Of a stretch of DNA of 64,000 bases, positions 50,477 through 58,744 are shown in pieces. The notes under the pieces were generated by a model. The model was not told the DNA's origin and did not search any database. It worked only from the letters and a program-made list of their open reading frames with translations. Each line of letters begins with the position of its first letter. Positions within the stretch are counted from its first letter, which is position 1. A program made the translations under genes and the position numbers. Origin of the DNA: UBA7672 sp041398245 (GTDB lineage Bacteria > Pseudomonadota > Alphaproteobacteria > Caulobacterales > Hyphomonadaceae); assembly GCA_041398245.1 (NCBI GenBank), contig JAWKVC010000003.1, positions 185,176 to 249,175 on the forward strand, in the 5' to 3' direction.

Positions 50477-51502
50477 TTGAGCGCACCAACCCCTTGGTGG
50501 GACAGGGAATCGCATGCTGACCGGCGGCCCTTCCTGGAAGCCCGGGGCAGGATCAGGCGGGCGATCAGGGCCTGGTTCGAGGTCCGGGGCTTCACCGAGG
50601 TGGAATGTGGCGCGCTGCAGGTCTCGCCCGGAAACGAAGCCCACCTCCATGCTTTTGCCACCGCGCGCAATGACGACGCGGGCGGCTCGCAGCCGCTCTA
50701 TCTGCACACATCGCCCGAATTCGCCTGCAAGAAACTGCTGGCGGCGGGCGAAACGCGGATCTTCGATTTCGCGCGGGTTTACCGGAACCGCGAGGAGGGG
50801 CCGCTGCATGCCAGCGAGTTTACCATGCTCGAATGGTATCGCGCGAACGCATCGTGGGATCAGGTGATCGCGGATACGGTCGATGTCTGCCGGGAAGCGG
50901 TGCTTGCTATCGGCGGCAACCAATTGTCGTGGCGCGGGCAGACCTGCGACCCCGCCGCCGATCCGGAAAGGCTGACGCTGGTCGAGGCGTTCAGCAGCCA
51001 TGCGGGCATCGATCTGGGGGCTGTGCTGGGCGACCGCGACGGGCTGGCGCGGGCGGCGCAGGGGAGGGATGTGCGCGTCGGCCCCGACGATTCATGGTCA
51101 GATATTTTCAGCCGCGTGCTTGTCCAGCATATCGAGCCGAAGCTGGGGCAGGGGCGGCTGACCGTGCTGTGTGAGTATCCGGCGGAGGAGGCGGCGCTGG
51201 CGCGCCCGCTGCCGCATGATCGCCGCTTTGCCGAGCGCTTCGAACTCTACGCGTGTGGCGTTGAACTCGCGAACGGCTTTGGAGAGCTTACCGATCCCAT
51301 CGAGCAGCGCCGGCGATTCGAGGCCGAGATGGATGTGAAGCAGGCAACCTACGGCGAGCGCTATCCGCTGGACGAGGATTTTCTCGCCGCGCTGGCGCAC
51401 ATGCCGCCGGCCAGCGGCGTGGCGCTGGGGTTCGACCGGCTGGTCATGCTGGCCAGCGGCGCGCGGCGTATCTCAGATGTGCTCTGGACGCCGCCCGTCT
51501 GA
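50477..51502 (+). CDS. epmA: EF-P--(R)-beta-lysine ligase
   Basis: A 341-residue class II LysRS-like catalytic domain without the anticodon-binding domain. Motif 2 is FDFARVYRNREEGPLHASEFTMLEWY and motif 3 is SGVALGFDRLVML. LANGFGELTDPIEQRRRF holds ATP/Lys-binding residues. It attaches (R)-beta-lysine to EF-P. The start is TTG 50477, supported by GGAGG six bases upstream. It is divergent from efp. Confidence 0.93.
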   Translation: MSAPTPWWDRESHADRRPFLEARGRIRRAIRAWFEVRGFTEVECGALQVSPGNEAHLHAFATARNDDAGGSQPLYLHTSPEFACKKLLAAGETRIFDFARVYRNREEGPLHASEFTMLEWYRANASWDQVIADTVDVCREAVLAIGGNQLSWRGQTCDPAADPERLTLVEAFSSHAGIDLGAVLGDRDGLARAAQGRDVRVGPDDSWSDIFSRVLVQHIEPKLGQGRLTVLCEYPAEEAALARPLPHDRRFAERFELYACGVELANGFGELTDPIEQRRRFEAEMDVKQATYGERYPLDEDFLAALAHMPPASGVALGFDRLVMLASGARRISDVLWTPPV

Positions 51503-51532
51503 CACGCTCCTATCGCGCCAGAGAGGTGCTTC

Positions 51533-51961
51533 ATGATCCGTTCGTTCTCGGCCGCCCTGCTGGCCTTTCCCCTGGTGTCGGCCTGCGCGACCGCGCCGGA
51601 GCCCTGCACGGCGGAATGGTTCGACTGGAAGACGGAACGGATCATGGCGCAGTTCGCCATCGACCATCGCGAGGAGATCGGCCACATCCGCAGTCTCGCG
51701 CCGTTCATGCTCGGGCCGGAAAGCAAGATCGATCAGGTCGCGCCCACATCCTCCCTGATCCTGACGGCCCTTGGGGCGGTGGATCTCGTTCTGGATTTCG
51801 GAAGCGAGGCCTGGCCGAAGGTCACGGACGCGGTGTCGGAATGCGCGACGGCGCCGGATGCGACGAAGTTGTTTGCGGACATGCTGCGCCGGGAAAACAT
51901 CGATGAGCGCGCCGTGCAAGCCATCGAGCGGCTGGGCAACCTGGTGGACTTCAAGCGCTGA
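51533..51961 (+). CDS. Hypothetical lipoprotein
   Basis: The 142-residue product has signal and lipobox LVSACAT. The mature part is mostly helical with paired cysteines and no family I recognise (DWKTERIMAQFAIDHREEIG). It lies between epmA and epmB on the same strand, so it may be co-expressed, but a role in EF-P modification would be speculative for an exported protein. Confidence 0.72.
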   Translation: MIRSFSAALLAFPLVSACATAPEPCTAEWFDWKTERIMAQFAIDHREEIGHIRSLAPFMLGPESKIDQVAPTSSLILTALGAVDLVLDFGSEAWPKVTDAVSECATAPDATKLFADMLRRENIDERAVQAIERLGNLVDFKR

Positions 51962-52006
51962 GGGGGCCATAGAGGCGCCCGTCCACATTCGCCTCCAGCC
52001 GCCGAC

Positions 52007-53062
52007 TTGCCCGTGTCCCGCCTGATCGACAACCAGTCGCCGCGCACCCTGCGCACGGGGGAAGACCTCCATGCCGCGGGACTCGCGCGCGCGATTGAAG
52101 ACCTGCAGCCCGTGATGGCGGCCTACGCCACGGCGATCACGCCGTCGCTGGCCGATCTCATTGACCGGAACGATCCTGCAGATCCCATCGCGCGGCAGTT
52201 CGTGCCGTCGCTGGCGGAACTTGAAACGCGTCCGGAAGAGCTGCCGGACCCGATCGGCGATGTCACGCACGAGCCGGTTCCCGGCATCGTGCATCGCTAT
52301 CCGGATCGCGTGCTTCTCAAGGCTGTTGCCGTATGCCCGGTCTATTGCCGGTTCTGCTTTCGCCGCGAGATGGTGGGGCCGGAGAAGCAGGGCAATCTCT
52401 CGCAGGCGGAACTGGCCTCCGCGCTCGCCTATATCCGCGCCCATCCCGAAATCTGGGAAGTCATCATCACCGGCGGCGATCCCTTCATGCTGTCGGCCCG
52501 TCGCGCCGAAGCGCTGACGCGCGAACTTGAGGCAATTCCGCATGTGAAGGTGATCCGCTGGCACACGCGCATGCCGGTCGCTGATCCCGCGCGGATATCC
52601 GGCGAATTCGTCGCCGCGATCCGCTCGCAGCAGAAGGCGGTCTATGTCGCCGTCCATTGCAATCACCCCCGCGAACTGACCGGGGCAGCGCGGGCGGCGC
52701 TGGCGCGGATGGTGGATGCGGGGATCGTGCTGCTGAGTCAGAGCGTGCTGCTCAGGGGCGTCAACGATGACATCGACACGCTGGCCGATCTGATGCGGGC
52801 GCTCGTCGCGGCGCGGGTGAAACCCTACTATCTGCATCATGCCGATCTCGCGCCCGGCACATCCCACTTCCGCACGACAATCGAAGAAGGGCAGGCGCTT
52901 GTGCGTGCGTTGCGCGACCGCGTCTCGGGTCTTGCCCAGCCGCATTATGTGATCGATATCCCCGGCGGGGTCTCAAAGGCGCTGGCTTCGCCTGCCGATG
53001 TCGAGACGGAGGACGGCCGCGTACGGTTGCGCGGCCGCGACGGCCTCTGGCGCGACTACTGA
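52007..53062 (+). CDS. epmB: EF-P lysine 2,3-aminomutase
   Basis: This 351-residue radical SAM/PLP enzyme is of the YjeK type. The cluster motif is VCPVYCRFCFRREMVG (CxxxCxxC), and ITGGDPFMLS is the SAM/GGE-like motif. KPYYLHHADLAPGTSHFR and the PLP-lysine region in GGVSKALA follow. It converts (S)-lysine to (R)-beta-lysine for EpmA. The start is TTG 52007 or GTG 52013; neither has a clear ribosome-binding site. EpmC hydroxylase is not seen here. Confidence 0.93.
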   Translation: MPVSRLIDNQSPRTLRTGEDLHAAGLARAIEDLQPVMAAYATAITPSLADLIDRNDPADPIARQFVPSLAELETRPEELPDPIGDVTHEPVPGIVHRYPDRVLLKAVAVCPVYCRFCFRREMVGPEKQGNLSQAELASALAYIRAHPEIWEVIITGGDPFMLSARRAEALTRELEAIPHVKVIRWHTRMPVADPARISGEFVAAIRSQQKAVYVAVHCNHPRELTGAARAALARMVDAGIVLLSQSVLLRGVNDDIDTLADLMRALVAARVKPYYLHHADLAPGTSHFRTTIEEGQALVRALRDRVSGLAQPHYVIDIPGGVSKALASPADVETEDGRVRLRGRDGLWRDY

Positions 53063-53065
53063 CCG

Positions 53066-53362
53066 TCACCCGCCGCCGTTCAGCAGGTCGCGCAGATAGG
53101 CGACGTGACGCTCGAAGGCCTTGCGTCCGGCCCGCGTGAGGCTCACGCGCGTGCGCGGCTTCTTGCCGACAAAGTCCTTCTCGACGGCGATGTAGCCGGC
53201 CTTTTCCAGCGCACCGAGATGGGTCGCCATGTTGCCGTCGGTCGCGCCGAGGATGGATTTGAGCTTGCCGAACTCGAGCAGTTCGCCGCTGGGCAACGCA
53301 TTCAGCGTTGCCGCAATACGCAGCCGCGTTGACTGATGGATGATCTCGTCGGGGCCTTCCAT
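53066..53362 (-). CDS. Winged-helix transcriptional regulator (MarR/ArsR-like, DNA-binding only)
   Basis: The 98-residue wHTH protein has TRLRIAATLNALPSGELLEF, the recognition helix ATDGNMATHLGALEKAGYI and wing KDFVGKKPRTRVSLT. It is the last gene of a three-gene minus-strand unit (hydrolase, membrane protein, regulator), two bases after the membrane protein. It may bind the palindrome at 55328-55344 upstream of the first gene (inference). Confidence 0.85.
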   Translation of the reverse strand: MEGPDEIIHQSTRLRIAATLNALPSGELLEFGKLKSILGATDGNMATHLGALEKAGYIAVEKDFVGKKPRTRVSLTRAGRKAFERHVAYLRDLLNGGG

Positions 53363-53364
53363 GT

Positions 53365-53943
53365 TCAGGCCGTCCTCAACCAGATGCCGCCCGCAATCAG
53401 CGATCCGCCGCCGAACAAGCCCATCCAGAGATCGAAATGATCCGGAAGCCAGTAAAAGCCGATCATGATAGCCGCCGCAGTCACCAACCCGATCGCCAAC
53501 AGCCGCCAGCCAGCCCAGATTCCTCCGGCGATGTACAGGAAGGGAAAGATGATCGAGATCATCGCGTTGATCTCGCGACTGGTACTGGGTTGGGCGATCA
53601 GCGTGATACAGACGATGAACGCCATGACCACGGCGGCCGTCATGCCCATGCGGTAGCCGAAGCGCCGCTCGGCGGCGGAGGCGTGGCGTCCTCTCGGCCA
53701 TTTGCGGCTCTGCAGGATCCCTGCGATCATGCTGGCGACGAAGCCGAATGCCAGCGCCGCCGGCCACGCATACTTGTCCGAGCCGGGGATGAAATAGGTC
53801 GCGGAGTTCGCGCCCAGCCACACCAGACCCCAGATGATGAAGTGAGGCGCCCCGTGATGGTAGCCCTTGAGCTGCACGACGCGGTCGCTGGCCCGGTTGA
53901 TGTCGTCGAGCGCTTTGGCGGCTTCTTCGCGTGTCACGTTCAT
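53365..53943 (-). CDS. Membrane protein paired with wHTH regulator
   Basis: 192 residues with five to six membrane helices, e.g. FIIWGLVWLGANSATYFI, MTAAVVMAFIVCITLIA, FPFLYIAGGIWAGWRLLAIG. A short amphipathic N-terminus MNVTREEAAKALDDINRA precedes them. The function is unknown. It is co-transcribed with the regulator, and such membrane/wHTH pairs recur in related genomes by my recollection; the membrane protein could modulate the regulator. Confidence 0.75.
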   Translation of the reverse strand: MNVTREEAAKALDDINRASDRVVQLKGYHHGAPHFIIWGLVWLGANSATYFIPGSDKYAWPAALAFGFVASMIAGILQSRKWPRGRHASAAERRFGYRMGMTAAVVMAFIVCITLIAQPSTSREINAMISIIFPFLYIAGGIWAGWRLLAIGLVTAAAIMIGFYWLPDHFDLWMGLFGGGSLIAGGIWLRTA

Positions 53944-53962
53944 TGTTCGCGTTCCTTCGTCA

Positions 53963-55297
53963 TCAGTCTTTCAGCGCTTCGTCGAAGAACGTCAGCACTA
54001 CAGGCCAGTTCTGCTTCCAGGCGGCGAGTCCAGCCGCAGCGGTTCCTCCCAGCATCGGATTGGGCGGCGCCTTGGCCATGGCCTGCGCATTGGCGCTGTC
54101 CGGCTCCCCCATGAACACCATGTGGCCGGCGCCTTCATAGGCGAGGTGCTGGTAGGCGTAAGGAAAGTCCGCCGCCTTCAGGCGCGCCATGATCGCCTCG
54201 CCCATGTCGTAGGAAGGCCAGAGCGCGTCCGCCTTGCCCGACAGAAGCAGGATCGGGGCCTTGATGTGCTCAACCGGAATATCGATGTCCGCGCCCGGAT
54301 TGCCTGCAAGCGCGCTGTCGAACATCGGCTTCATCGACGCGCCGGGGCGGTACTTCATGCCGTCCGGCGCGAGATAGGGCAGCGCCTTGCCGTCAACCGT
54401 CCAGGCTGGGCCCATGTTCATCGGGTTCGCGAAATTCAGGCCCTGCCAGACGACGCCGGAGGGCGCGAACGCCATCACCGCCTTGATCGATGGGTTGCGA
54501 GAGGCCAGCAGCAGCGCCGCTTCCGATCCGCGCGAGCCGCCAATGACGCCGATGGAGTCTGGATCGACATCGGGTTGCTGCTGCAGCCAGTCGACGGCCG
54601 TATCGAAATACTCGAGCGGGATGTTCTCCAGCGATTTGGGAAGGCCCTCTTCCTGGAAGTAGGCCAGCGCCAGCACGGCATAGCCCTGCTTCACGAACGA
54701 GATGCCGACGCCGCTTGATGCGGCAAGCCCGCCTTCCGATCCGCCAAGCACCAGCAGGGCGGGATGCCGGCCAGATCCTTCCGGCGCGTAGAAGGCGCCG
54801 AGCAGGCCGTTGTCGCGCACGATGGTCTTCACGATGCCAGCCGGCGCCGGGGCGCCTTTTTCCACCGGCTTTGCGGGCGCCGCGCCGAACTGCGGCAGGT
54901 ATTGCATGGCGACTTCGTGGGTCGTGTCGCCTGCGACCGTGAAGGACGCGCCCTTGAACGAGGGCGGAAACGGGGCGTCGTTGCCGAACGCATATCCCTC
55001 GGGAGGGACGTTCGGGATCATGTTCGAGTCCTCGTCATGGAAGACCTGCAGCGCATAGACCCCGTCGGGCACATGTTCGAAGACCAGAACGGTCTCGCCC
55101 GCCTGCGCATCCGCCATGGCGGAGGCCGAGTTGCACATGCCGGGAAAGGCGGCCTCGGGGTCGCCGCACAGCGTGGCCATCACGCGGCCTTCGGAGGAAT
55201 GCACGTCGGTCACCTTGACCGTCACGGTTTGGGCGGTTGCGGTAAGTCCGCCGAGGGCGGCGGCGATGAGGAGGACAGGCGCGATCCAGCGGGTCAT
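53963..55297 (-). CDS. Exported DUF2141 + acyl-thioesterase/dienelactone-hydrolase fusion
   Basis: A 444-residue exported protein. After the signal peptide comes a DUF2141 domain (about 22-130): EGRVMATLCGDPEAAF, GVYALQVFHDEDSN, EGYAFGNDAPFPPSF. A BAAT C-terminal/dienelactone-hydrolase-like alpha/beta hydrolase (about 165-440) follows, with nucleophile in GVIGGSRGSEAALL, Asp region LLSGKADALWPS and His in AYEGAGHMVF. The combination is uncommon. It heads the operon with the membrane protein and wHTH regulator. Confidence 0.8.
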   Translation of the reverse strand: MTRWIAPVLLIAAALGGLTATAQTVTVKVTDVHSSEGRVMATLCGDPEAAFPGMCNSASAMADAQAGETVLVFEHVPDGVYALQVFHDEDSNMIPNVPPEGYAFGNDAPFPPSFKGASFTVAGDTTHEVAMQYLPQFGAAPAKPVEKGAPAPAGIVKTIVRDNGLLGAFYAPEGSGRHPALLVLGGSEGGLAASSGVGISFVKQGYAVLALAYFQEEGLPKSLENIPLEYFDTAVDWLQQQPDVDPDSIGVIGGSRGSEAALLLASRNPSIKAVMAFAPSGVVWQGLNFANPMNMGPAWTVDGKALPYLAPDGMKYRPGASMKPMFDSALAGNPGADIDIPVEHIKAPILLLSGKADALWPSYDMGEAIMARLKAADFPYAYQHLAYEGAGHMVFMGEPDSANAQAMAKAPPNPMLGGTAAAGLAAWKQNWPVVLTFFDEALKD

Positions 55298-55327
55298 GTT
55301 TCGACTCTCTTTGGCTTCTTGAAGAGA

Positions 55328-55344
55328 ACTTTGTATCACAAAGT
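55328..55344. promoter_or_regulatory. Operator ACTTTGT-ATC-ACAAAGT
   Basis: Perfect 7-base arms 31 bases before the hydrolase start, in the promoter of the three-gene operon that ends with a wHTH regulator. Confidence 0.6.
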
Positions 55345-55463
55345 ACTATCTGTCAACCCGGTAAAACGGGCCGGCGAACATGCGGTGTGCAGAGGCCCGT
55401 GAGAGCAGCGCCGGCGTGGGCGATCATCTTGACCTCTCCTGACGGCGGGCCCATCGGGGCGGG

Positions 55464-56174
55464 ATGACGGCTCACGCAACCCAAAGCTCCGCACTCGTCC
55501 TGTTTTCCGGCGGACAGGATTCGGCGGTCTGCCTTGCCTGGGCATTGTCGCGCTTCGACCGTGTGGAGACCGTCGGCTTCGATTATCGCCAGCGCCATCG
55601 CGTCGAGCTGGAATGCCGGAAGGTGTTCCTTGCCAAGCTGCGTGCGAAGTTTCCGGCATGGGACGCCAGGCTGGGCGAGGACCATCTTCTTGATCTGGGT
55701 GTGCTGGGCGAGGTGAGCGACACGGCGCTGACGCGCGAGCAGGAAATCGGTTTTGCCGCGACCGGACTGCCCAGCACATTCGTGCCGGGCCGTAATCTTG
55801 TGTTCCTGACATTCGCCGGCGCGATCGCGTATCGGCGTGGACTGGACGCGCTGGTCGGCGGCATGTGCGAGACGGACTTCTCCGGCTATCCCGATTGCCG
55901 GCGCGCCACGATGGATGCGCTGCAAAGCGCGCTCACGCTCGGCATGGACCGCGACACGCCAATCGAGACGCCGCTGATGTATCTCGACAAGGCCGCCACG
56001 TGGGCGCTGGCGGATGAGCTCGGCGGCGCGGCGCTGGTCGATCTGATCGTCGAGGACACGCACACCTGCTATCTCGGCGACCGCTCGCAGCGGCACGACT
56101 GGGGCTATGGGTGTGGGACGTGCCCGGCTTGCGATCTACGCGCCAAGGGCTGGGCGAGGTGGCGCGGCGCATGA
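55464..56174 (+). CDS. queC: 7-cyano-7-deazaguanine synthase
   Basis: The 236-residue ATP-dependent enzyme makes preQ0 from CDG. The PP-loop is LVLFSGGQDSAVCLAW. The zinc cysteines lie in HTCYLGDRSQRHDWGYGCGTCPACDLR. It is coupled by ATGA to queE, which makes its substrate. queD is absent from the window. Compared with E. coli QueC the central region VPGRNLVFLTFAGAIAY is well kept. Confidence 0.95.
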   Translation: MTAHATQSSALVLFSGGQDSAVCLAWALSRFDRVETVGFDYRQRHRVELECRKVFLAKLRAKFPAWDARLGEDHLLDLGVLGEVSDTALTREQEIGFAATGLPSTFVPGRNLVFLTFAGAIAYRRGLDALVGGMCETDFSGYPDCRRATMDALQSALTLGMDRDTPIETPLMYLDKAATWALADELGGAALVDLIVEDTHTCYLGDRSQRHDWGYGCGTCPACDLRAKGWARWRGA

Positions 56175-56803
56175 CCTATTCGGTCAAGGAATGCTTCTAC
56201 ACGCTGCAGGGCGAAGGCGCGCAGACGGGGCGCGCCGCCGTGTTTCTGCGCTTTGCCGGGTGCAACCTGTGGAGCGGGCTGGAGCGGGATCGCGCCAAAG
56301 CGGTGTGCACGTTCTGCGATACGGACTTTGTGGGGACGGACGGCGAGGGCGGCGGCAAGTTCACGACACCCGAAGCCGTGGCGGAGCACGTAGCGGCGCG
56401 CTGGAATGGCGGCGGCGGCAAGCCCTATGTCGTGTGTACGGGCGGTGAGCCGCTGTTGCAACTTGATGAACCGCTGATCGCTGCGCTTCATGCAAGGGGT
56501 TTCGAAGTCGCCGTCGAAACCAATGGCACGATCGAAGCGCCTGCAACGCTCGACTGGATCTGCGTCTCGCCAAAAGCGACCGCAGAACTGGTGCAGACAG
56601 CCGGGGATGAGTTGAAGCTGGTTTATCCGCAGGCCGACGCGCCGCCGGAGAAATTCGCGAGTCTTCGCTTCCGCAATTTCTTCCTGCAGCCGATGGATGG
56701 ACCCGCGCGCGAGGCCAACACGCAGGCGTGCATCGCCTACTGTCTCGAACATCCGCAATGGCGGCTGAGCCTGCAGACCCACAAGGTCACCGGCATTCCG
56801 TGA
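56171..56803 (+). CDS. queE: 7-carboxy-7-deazaguanine synthase
   Basis: A 210-residue radical SAM enzyme with the spaced cluster motif C-x14-C-x2-C (GCNLWSG...AVCTFCDTDF). It also has GGEPLLQLDEPLI and VETNGTIEAP, and KLVYPQADAPPEKF. It converts carboxytetrahydropterin to CDG in queuosine synthesis. ATG 56171 overlaps the queC stop. A hairpin terminator follows. Confidence 0.93.
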   Translation: MTYSVKECFYTLQGEGAQTGRAAVFLRFAGCNLWSGLERDRAKAVCTFCDTDFVGTDGEGGGKFTTPEAVAEHVAARWNGGGGKPYVVCTGGEPLLQLDEPLIAALHARGFEVAVETNGTIEAPATLDWICVSPKATAELVQTAGDELKLVYPQADAPPEKFASLRFRNFFLQPMDGPAREANTQACIAYCLEHPQWRLSLQTHKVTGIP

Positions 56804-56814
56804 TCCCAAACAAA

Positions 56815-56840
56815 AACGCCGCCCCGTATGGAGCGGCGTT
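56815..56840. terminator. Bidirectional terminator downstream of queE
   Basis: Arms AACGCCGC and GCGGCGTT with a 10-base loop, flanked by CAAAA on the left and TTCAT on the right; serves queE and the convergent exported-protein gene. Confidence 0.75.
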
Positions 56841-56862
56841 TCATGTCAGGACCAACCGGGTG

Positions 56863-57342
56863 CTAGGTCAGCTTGTCCGCGAAGCGGCGGGCGAAGCGGT
56901 CAAAGCTCGTCCGCGCGTCCGACCAGGTCGTTGCGGCGATGAGGTTGGTGATGTCCGTCTCGTACCAGCGATAGTCGAAGCGGCCGATCTCGTTGCCGGC
57001 GGCGTCGTAGGCGATGCCGGAAAGCTTGGCCCCGCCGATGCTGATCGAGCGCATCGGATCAAGGCCCGGCTTGGCCGAGACCTGCTCCAGTGTCGGCCGG
57101 TTGGGCTTGGCGTCCTCGATCGTGACGACGACCTTCTCGGCCTTCACGCCGCGCGCGTCGAACGTGCTGGTGATCTTGGACGTCAGGATGTTTGTGAGGA
57201 TGCGGGCCTCGCGCGCGCCGATGTCCTTGTCCAGCTTCTCCTGGAATTCCGGAGACATTTTGGTCTCGACCGTGACGGCGAGGGCCGGGCTGGCGAAGGC
57301 GAGTGCGGCGGCGACAGAGGCGGCGAGGGCGGCGATACGCAT
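56863..57342 (-). CDS. Exported protein of unknown function
   Basis: 159 residues with a clear signal peptide (MRIAALAASVAAALAFASPALA). The mature part begins VTVETKMSPEFQEKLDKDIG and contains a DUF3016-like strand/helix pattern (RFDYRWYETDITNLI). GGGAG precedes ATG 57342. No catalytic motif is visible; it is likely periplasmic. Confidence 0.75.
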   Translation of the reverse strand: MRIAALAASVAAALAFASPALAVTVETKMSPEFQEKLDKDIGAREARILTNILTSKITSTFDARGVKAEKVVVTIEDAKPNRPTLEQVSAKPGLDPMRSISIGGAKLSGIAYDAAGNEIGRFDYRWYETDITNLIAATTWSDARTSFDRFARRFADKLT

Positions 57343-57459
57343 GTTCTGCTCCCTGATTCCCGTGTGGTTTTTCTGGTTCCGGTCACGAAACCGGATGCAA
57401 CCACAGATCAAACCTAACATGAAAGTGGGATGAACGGCACGTTGGGAAAAGGGGGCGGC

Positions 57460-57702
57460 CTATTGCGGAGCGCTTGCCTGCTGCTGTTTGCGCAGTTCCG
57501 CGTTGTCGCGCTTCAACTGGTCGATCTCCTGCTGCTGGCGCTCATCCTCGTCAGTCGTGACAAGGTCGATGGCGGCCCCACCGACCGTGCCGACCGCCGT
57601 CGCGGTGAGACCGATGGCGGCCCCGGCGACGTCTGTAACGATGCATCCGGCCAGCAGGGGCGAGGCGCCAAGGGCAAAGGCCAGTACCGCCGCTTTCTTC
57701 AT
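57460..57702 (-). CDS. Small lipoprotein with C-terminal coiled coil
   Basis: 80 residues with lipobox LLAGC, then a Gly/Ala-rich hydrophobic stretch (AGAAIGLTATAVGTVGGAAI, which may insert in membrane) and a charged coiled coil RQQQEIDQLKRDNAELRKQQQ. It resembles small outer-membrane lipoproteins of unknown role. Confidence 0.75.
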   Translation of the reverse strand: MKKAAVLAFALGASPLLAGCIVTDVAGAAIGLTATAVGTVGGAAIDLVTTDEDERQQQEIDQLKRDNAELRKQQQASAPQ

Positions 57703-57784
57703 GTGATTCCCCTTCGACCTGTCTTCCCGGCAAGCTAGCGCGGGTCCAGGCCGAAGGAGAATTGAAAGCGGTTAATCCCGCGTT

Positions 57785-58483
57785 CTAGAGGGTGTCGGTC
57801 AGGACGATTTCGGCCGGACCTTCGACGGCGCGGAAGACGACACGGGACGTGCCGGTTGCTGCAACTCCGTCGCGGGCGCTGGCTGTCTGGCCTTCGACCT
57901 CGATCACGCCGGTCGCGGCTACCGCATAGACGTGCCTGTCAGGCTCGGTCTCCCAGGCGATCTCCTGGCCGGCGTCCAGCGTGACGCCGGCAACGCGCGC
58001 GTCGGCCTGGATGCCCAGCGCGCCTTCATCGCCCTTGCCGGACGCGAGGATCGACCATTGGCCGGACCGGTCCGCCTTCGGGAATTTCCGGGCGCCCCAG
58101 CGCGGCGGCTGGCCGACACGGTCCGGCTGGATCCAGATCTGGAAGATGGTCGTGCTTTCATCCTCGAGATTGTACTCGGCATGGCGCACGCCGGTGCCGG
58201 CCGACATGACCTGCACGTCGCCCGCCGCCGTGCGGCCCTGATTGCCCATCGAGTCCTGATGGGTGATCGCGCCGGTGCGGACATAGGTGATGATCTCCAT
58301 GTCGCGGTGCGGATGCGGCGGGAAGCCGGATTTGGGCGCGATGACATCATCGTTCCAGACCCGCAGGCGGCCCCAGTTCATGCGCTTGGGGTCGTAATAC
58401 TCCGCGAAGGAGAAGTGGTGGTGGGCGTCCAGCCAGCCGTGGTTGGCGCCGCCGAGAGATGAGAGGGGACGGACTTCGATCAT
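57785..58483 (-). CDS. Pirin family protein (quercetin 2,3-dioxygenase-like)
   Basis: A 232-residue bicupin. The N-terminal cupin has the metal ligands in FPPHPHRDMEIITYV (two His), THQDSMGNQG and GVRHAEYN (His, Glu), matching YhhW. The segment TTIFQIWIQPDRVGQPPRW is the pirin signature. It may degrade flavonol-like compounds or act as a redox sensor. ATG 58483 has AAGGAG. A GTTGCA-N2-TGCAAC site lies 36 bases upstream. Confidence 0.9.
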   Translation of the reverse strand: MIEVRPLSSLGGANHGWLDAHHHFSFAEYYDPKRMNWGRLRVWNDDVIAPKSGFPPHPHRDMEIITYVRTGAITHQDSMGNQGRTAAGDVQVMSAGTGVRHAEYNLEDESTTIFQIWIQPDRVGQPPRWGARKFPKADRSGQWSILASGKGDEGALGIQADARVAGVTLDAGQEIAWETEPDRHVYAVAATGVIEVEGQTASARDGVAATGTSRVVFRAVEGPAEIVLTDTL

Positions 58484-58519
58484 AGCGAACTCCTTTGTTT
58501 CAGCGTTGCGGCCCATATA

Positions 58520-58533
58520 GTTGCAAGTGCAAC
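58520..58533. promoter_or_regulatory. Operator GTTGCA-AG-TGCAAC upstream of pirin
   Basis: Inverted repeat preceded by TA. Nearly the same sequence, TAGTTGCA-TT-TGCAAT, occurs at 60478-60491 before ygiD, suggesting a shared regulator. Confidence 0.6.
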
Positions 58534-58578
58534 AATACGCAAGAGGCGTCGCCGCCAACGTCAAAACGTCAACCGGCA

Positions 58579-58656
58579 TTAGGAATTCCGCCTATTCCTG
58601 ACGGCGTTAGGAAAGGGGGTATTCCTAATGTGATTAGGAAAGCTGGGTATTCCTAA
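58579..58656. repeat. Three tandem dyads TTAGGAA-N8/9-TTCCTAA
   Basis: TTAGGAA begins at 58579, 58607 and 58634, and TTCCTAA (TTCCTGA in the first) at 58595, 58622 and 58650. A fourth partial GTTAG follows at 58662. The period is 27-28 bases and spacers differ in sequence, so arms are conserved while loops are not. This suggests protein-binding sites rather than a decaying tandem repeat. Confidence 0.75.
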
Positions 58657-58691
58657 CCGGCGTTAGCAGCCTTGAGGCAACGCAAACGAAG

Positions 58692-58718
58692 ACGCTCCCG
58701 GCCTGGGACCGGGAGCGT
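58692..58718 (-). terminator. Terminator of the NIPSNAP gene
   Basis: 10-base arms ACGCTCCCGG and CCGGGAGCGT with a 7-base loop, followed on the minus strand by CTTCGTTTG, 27 bases after the gene's stop. Confidence 0.7.
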
Positions 58719-58744
58719 GCGGCTGGTTCCAGTATTGGCTGGAG

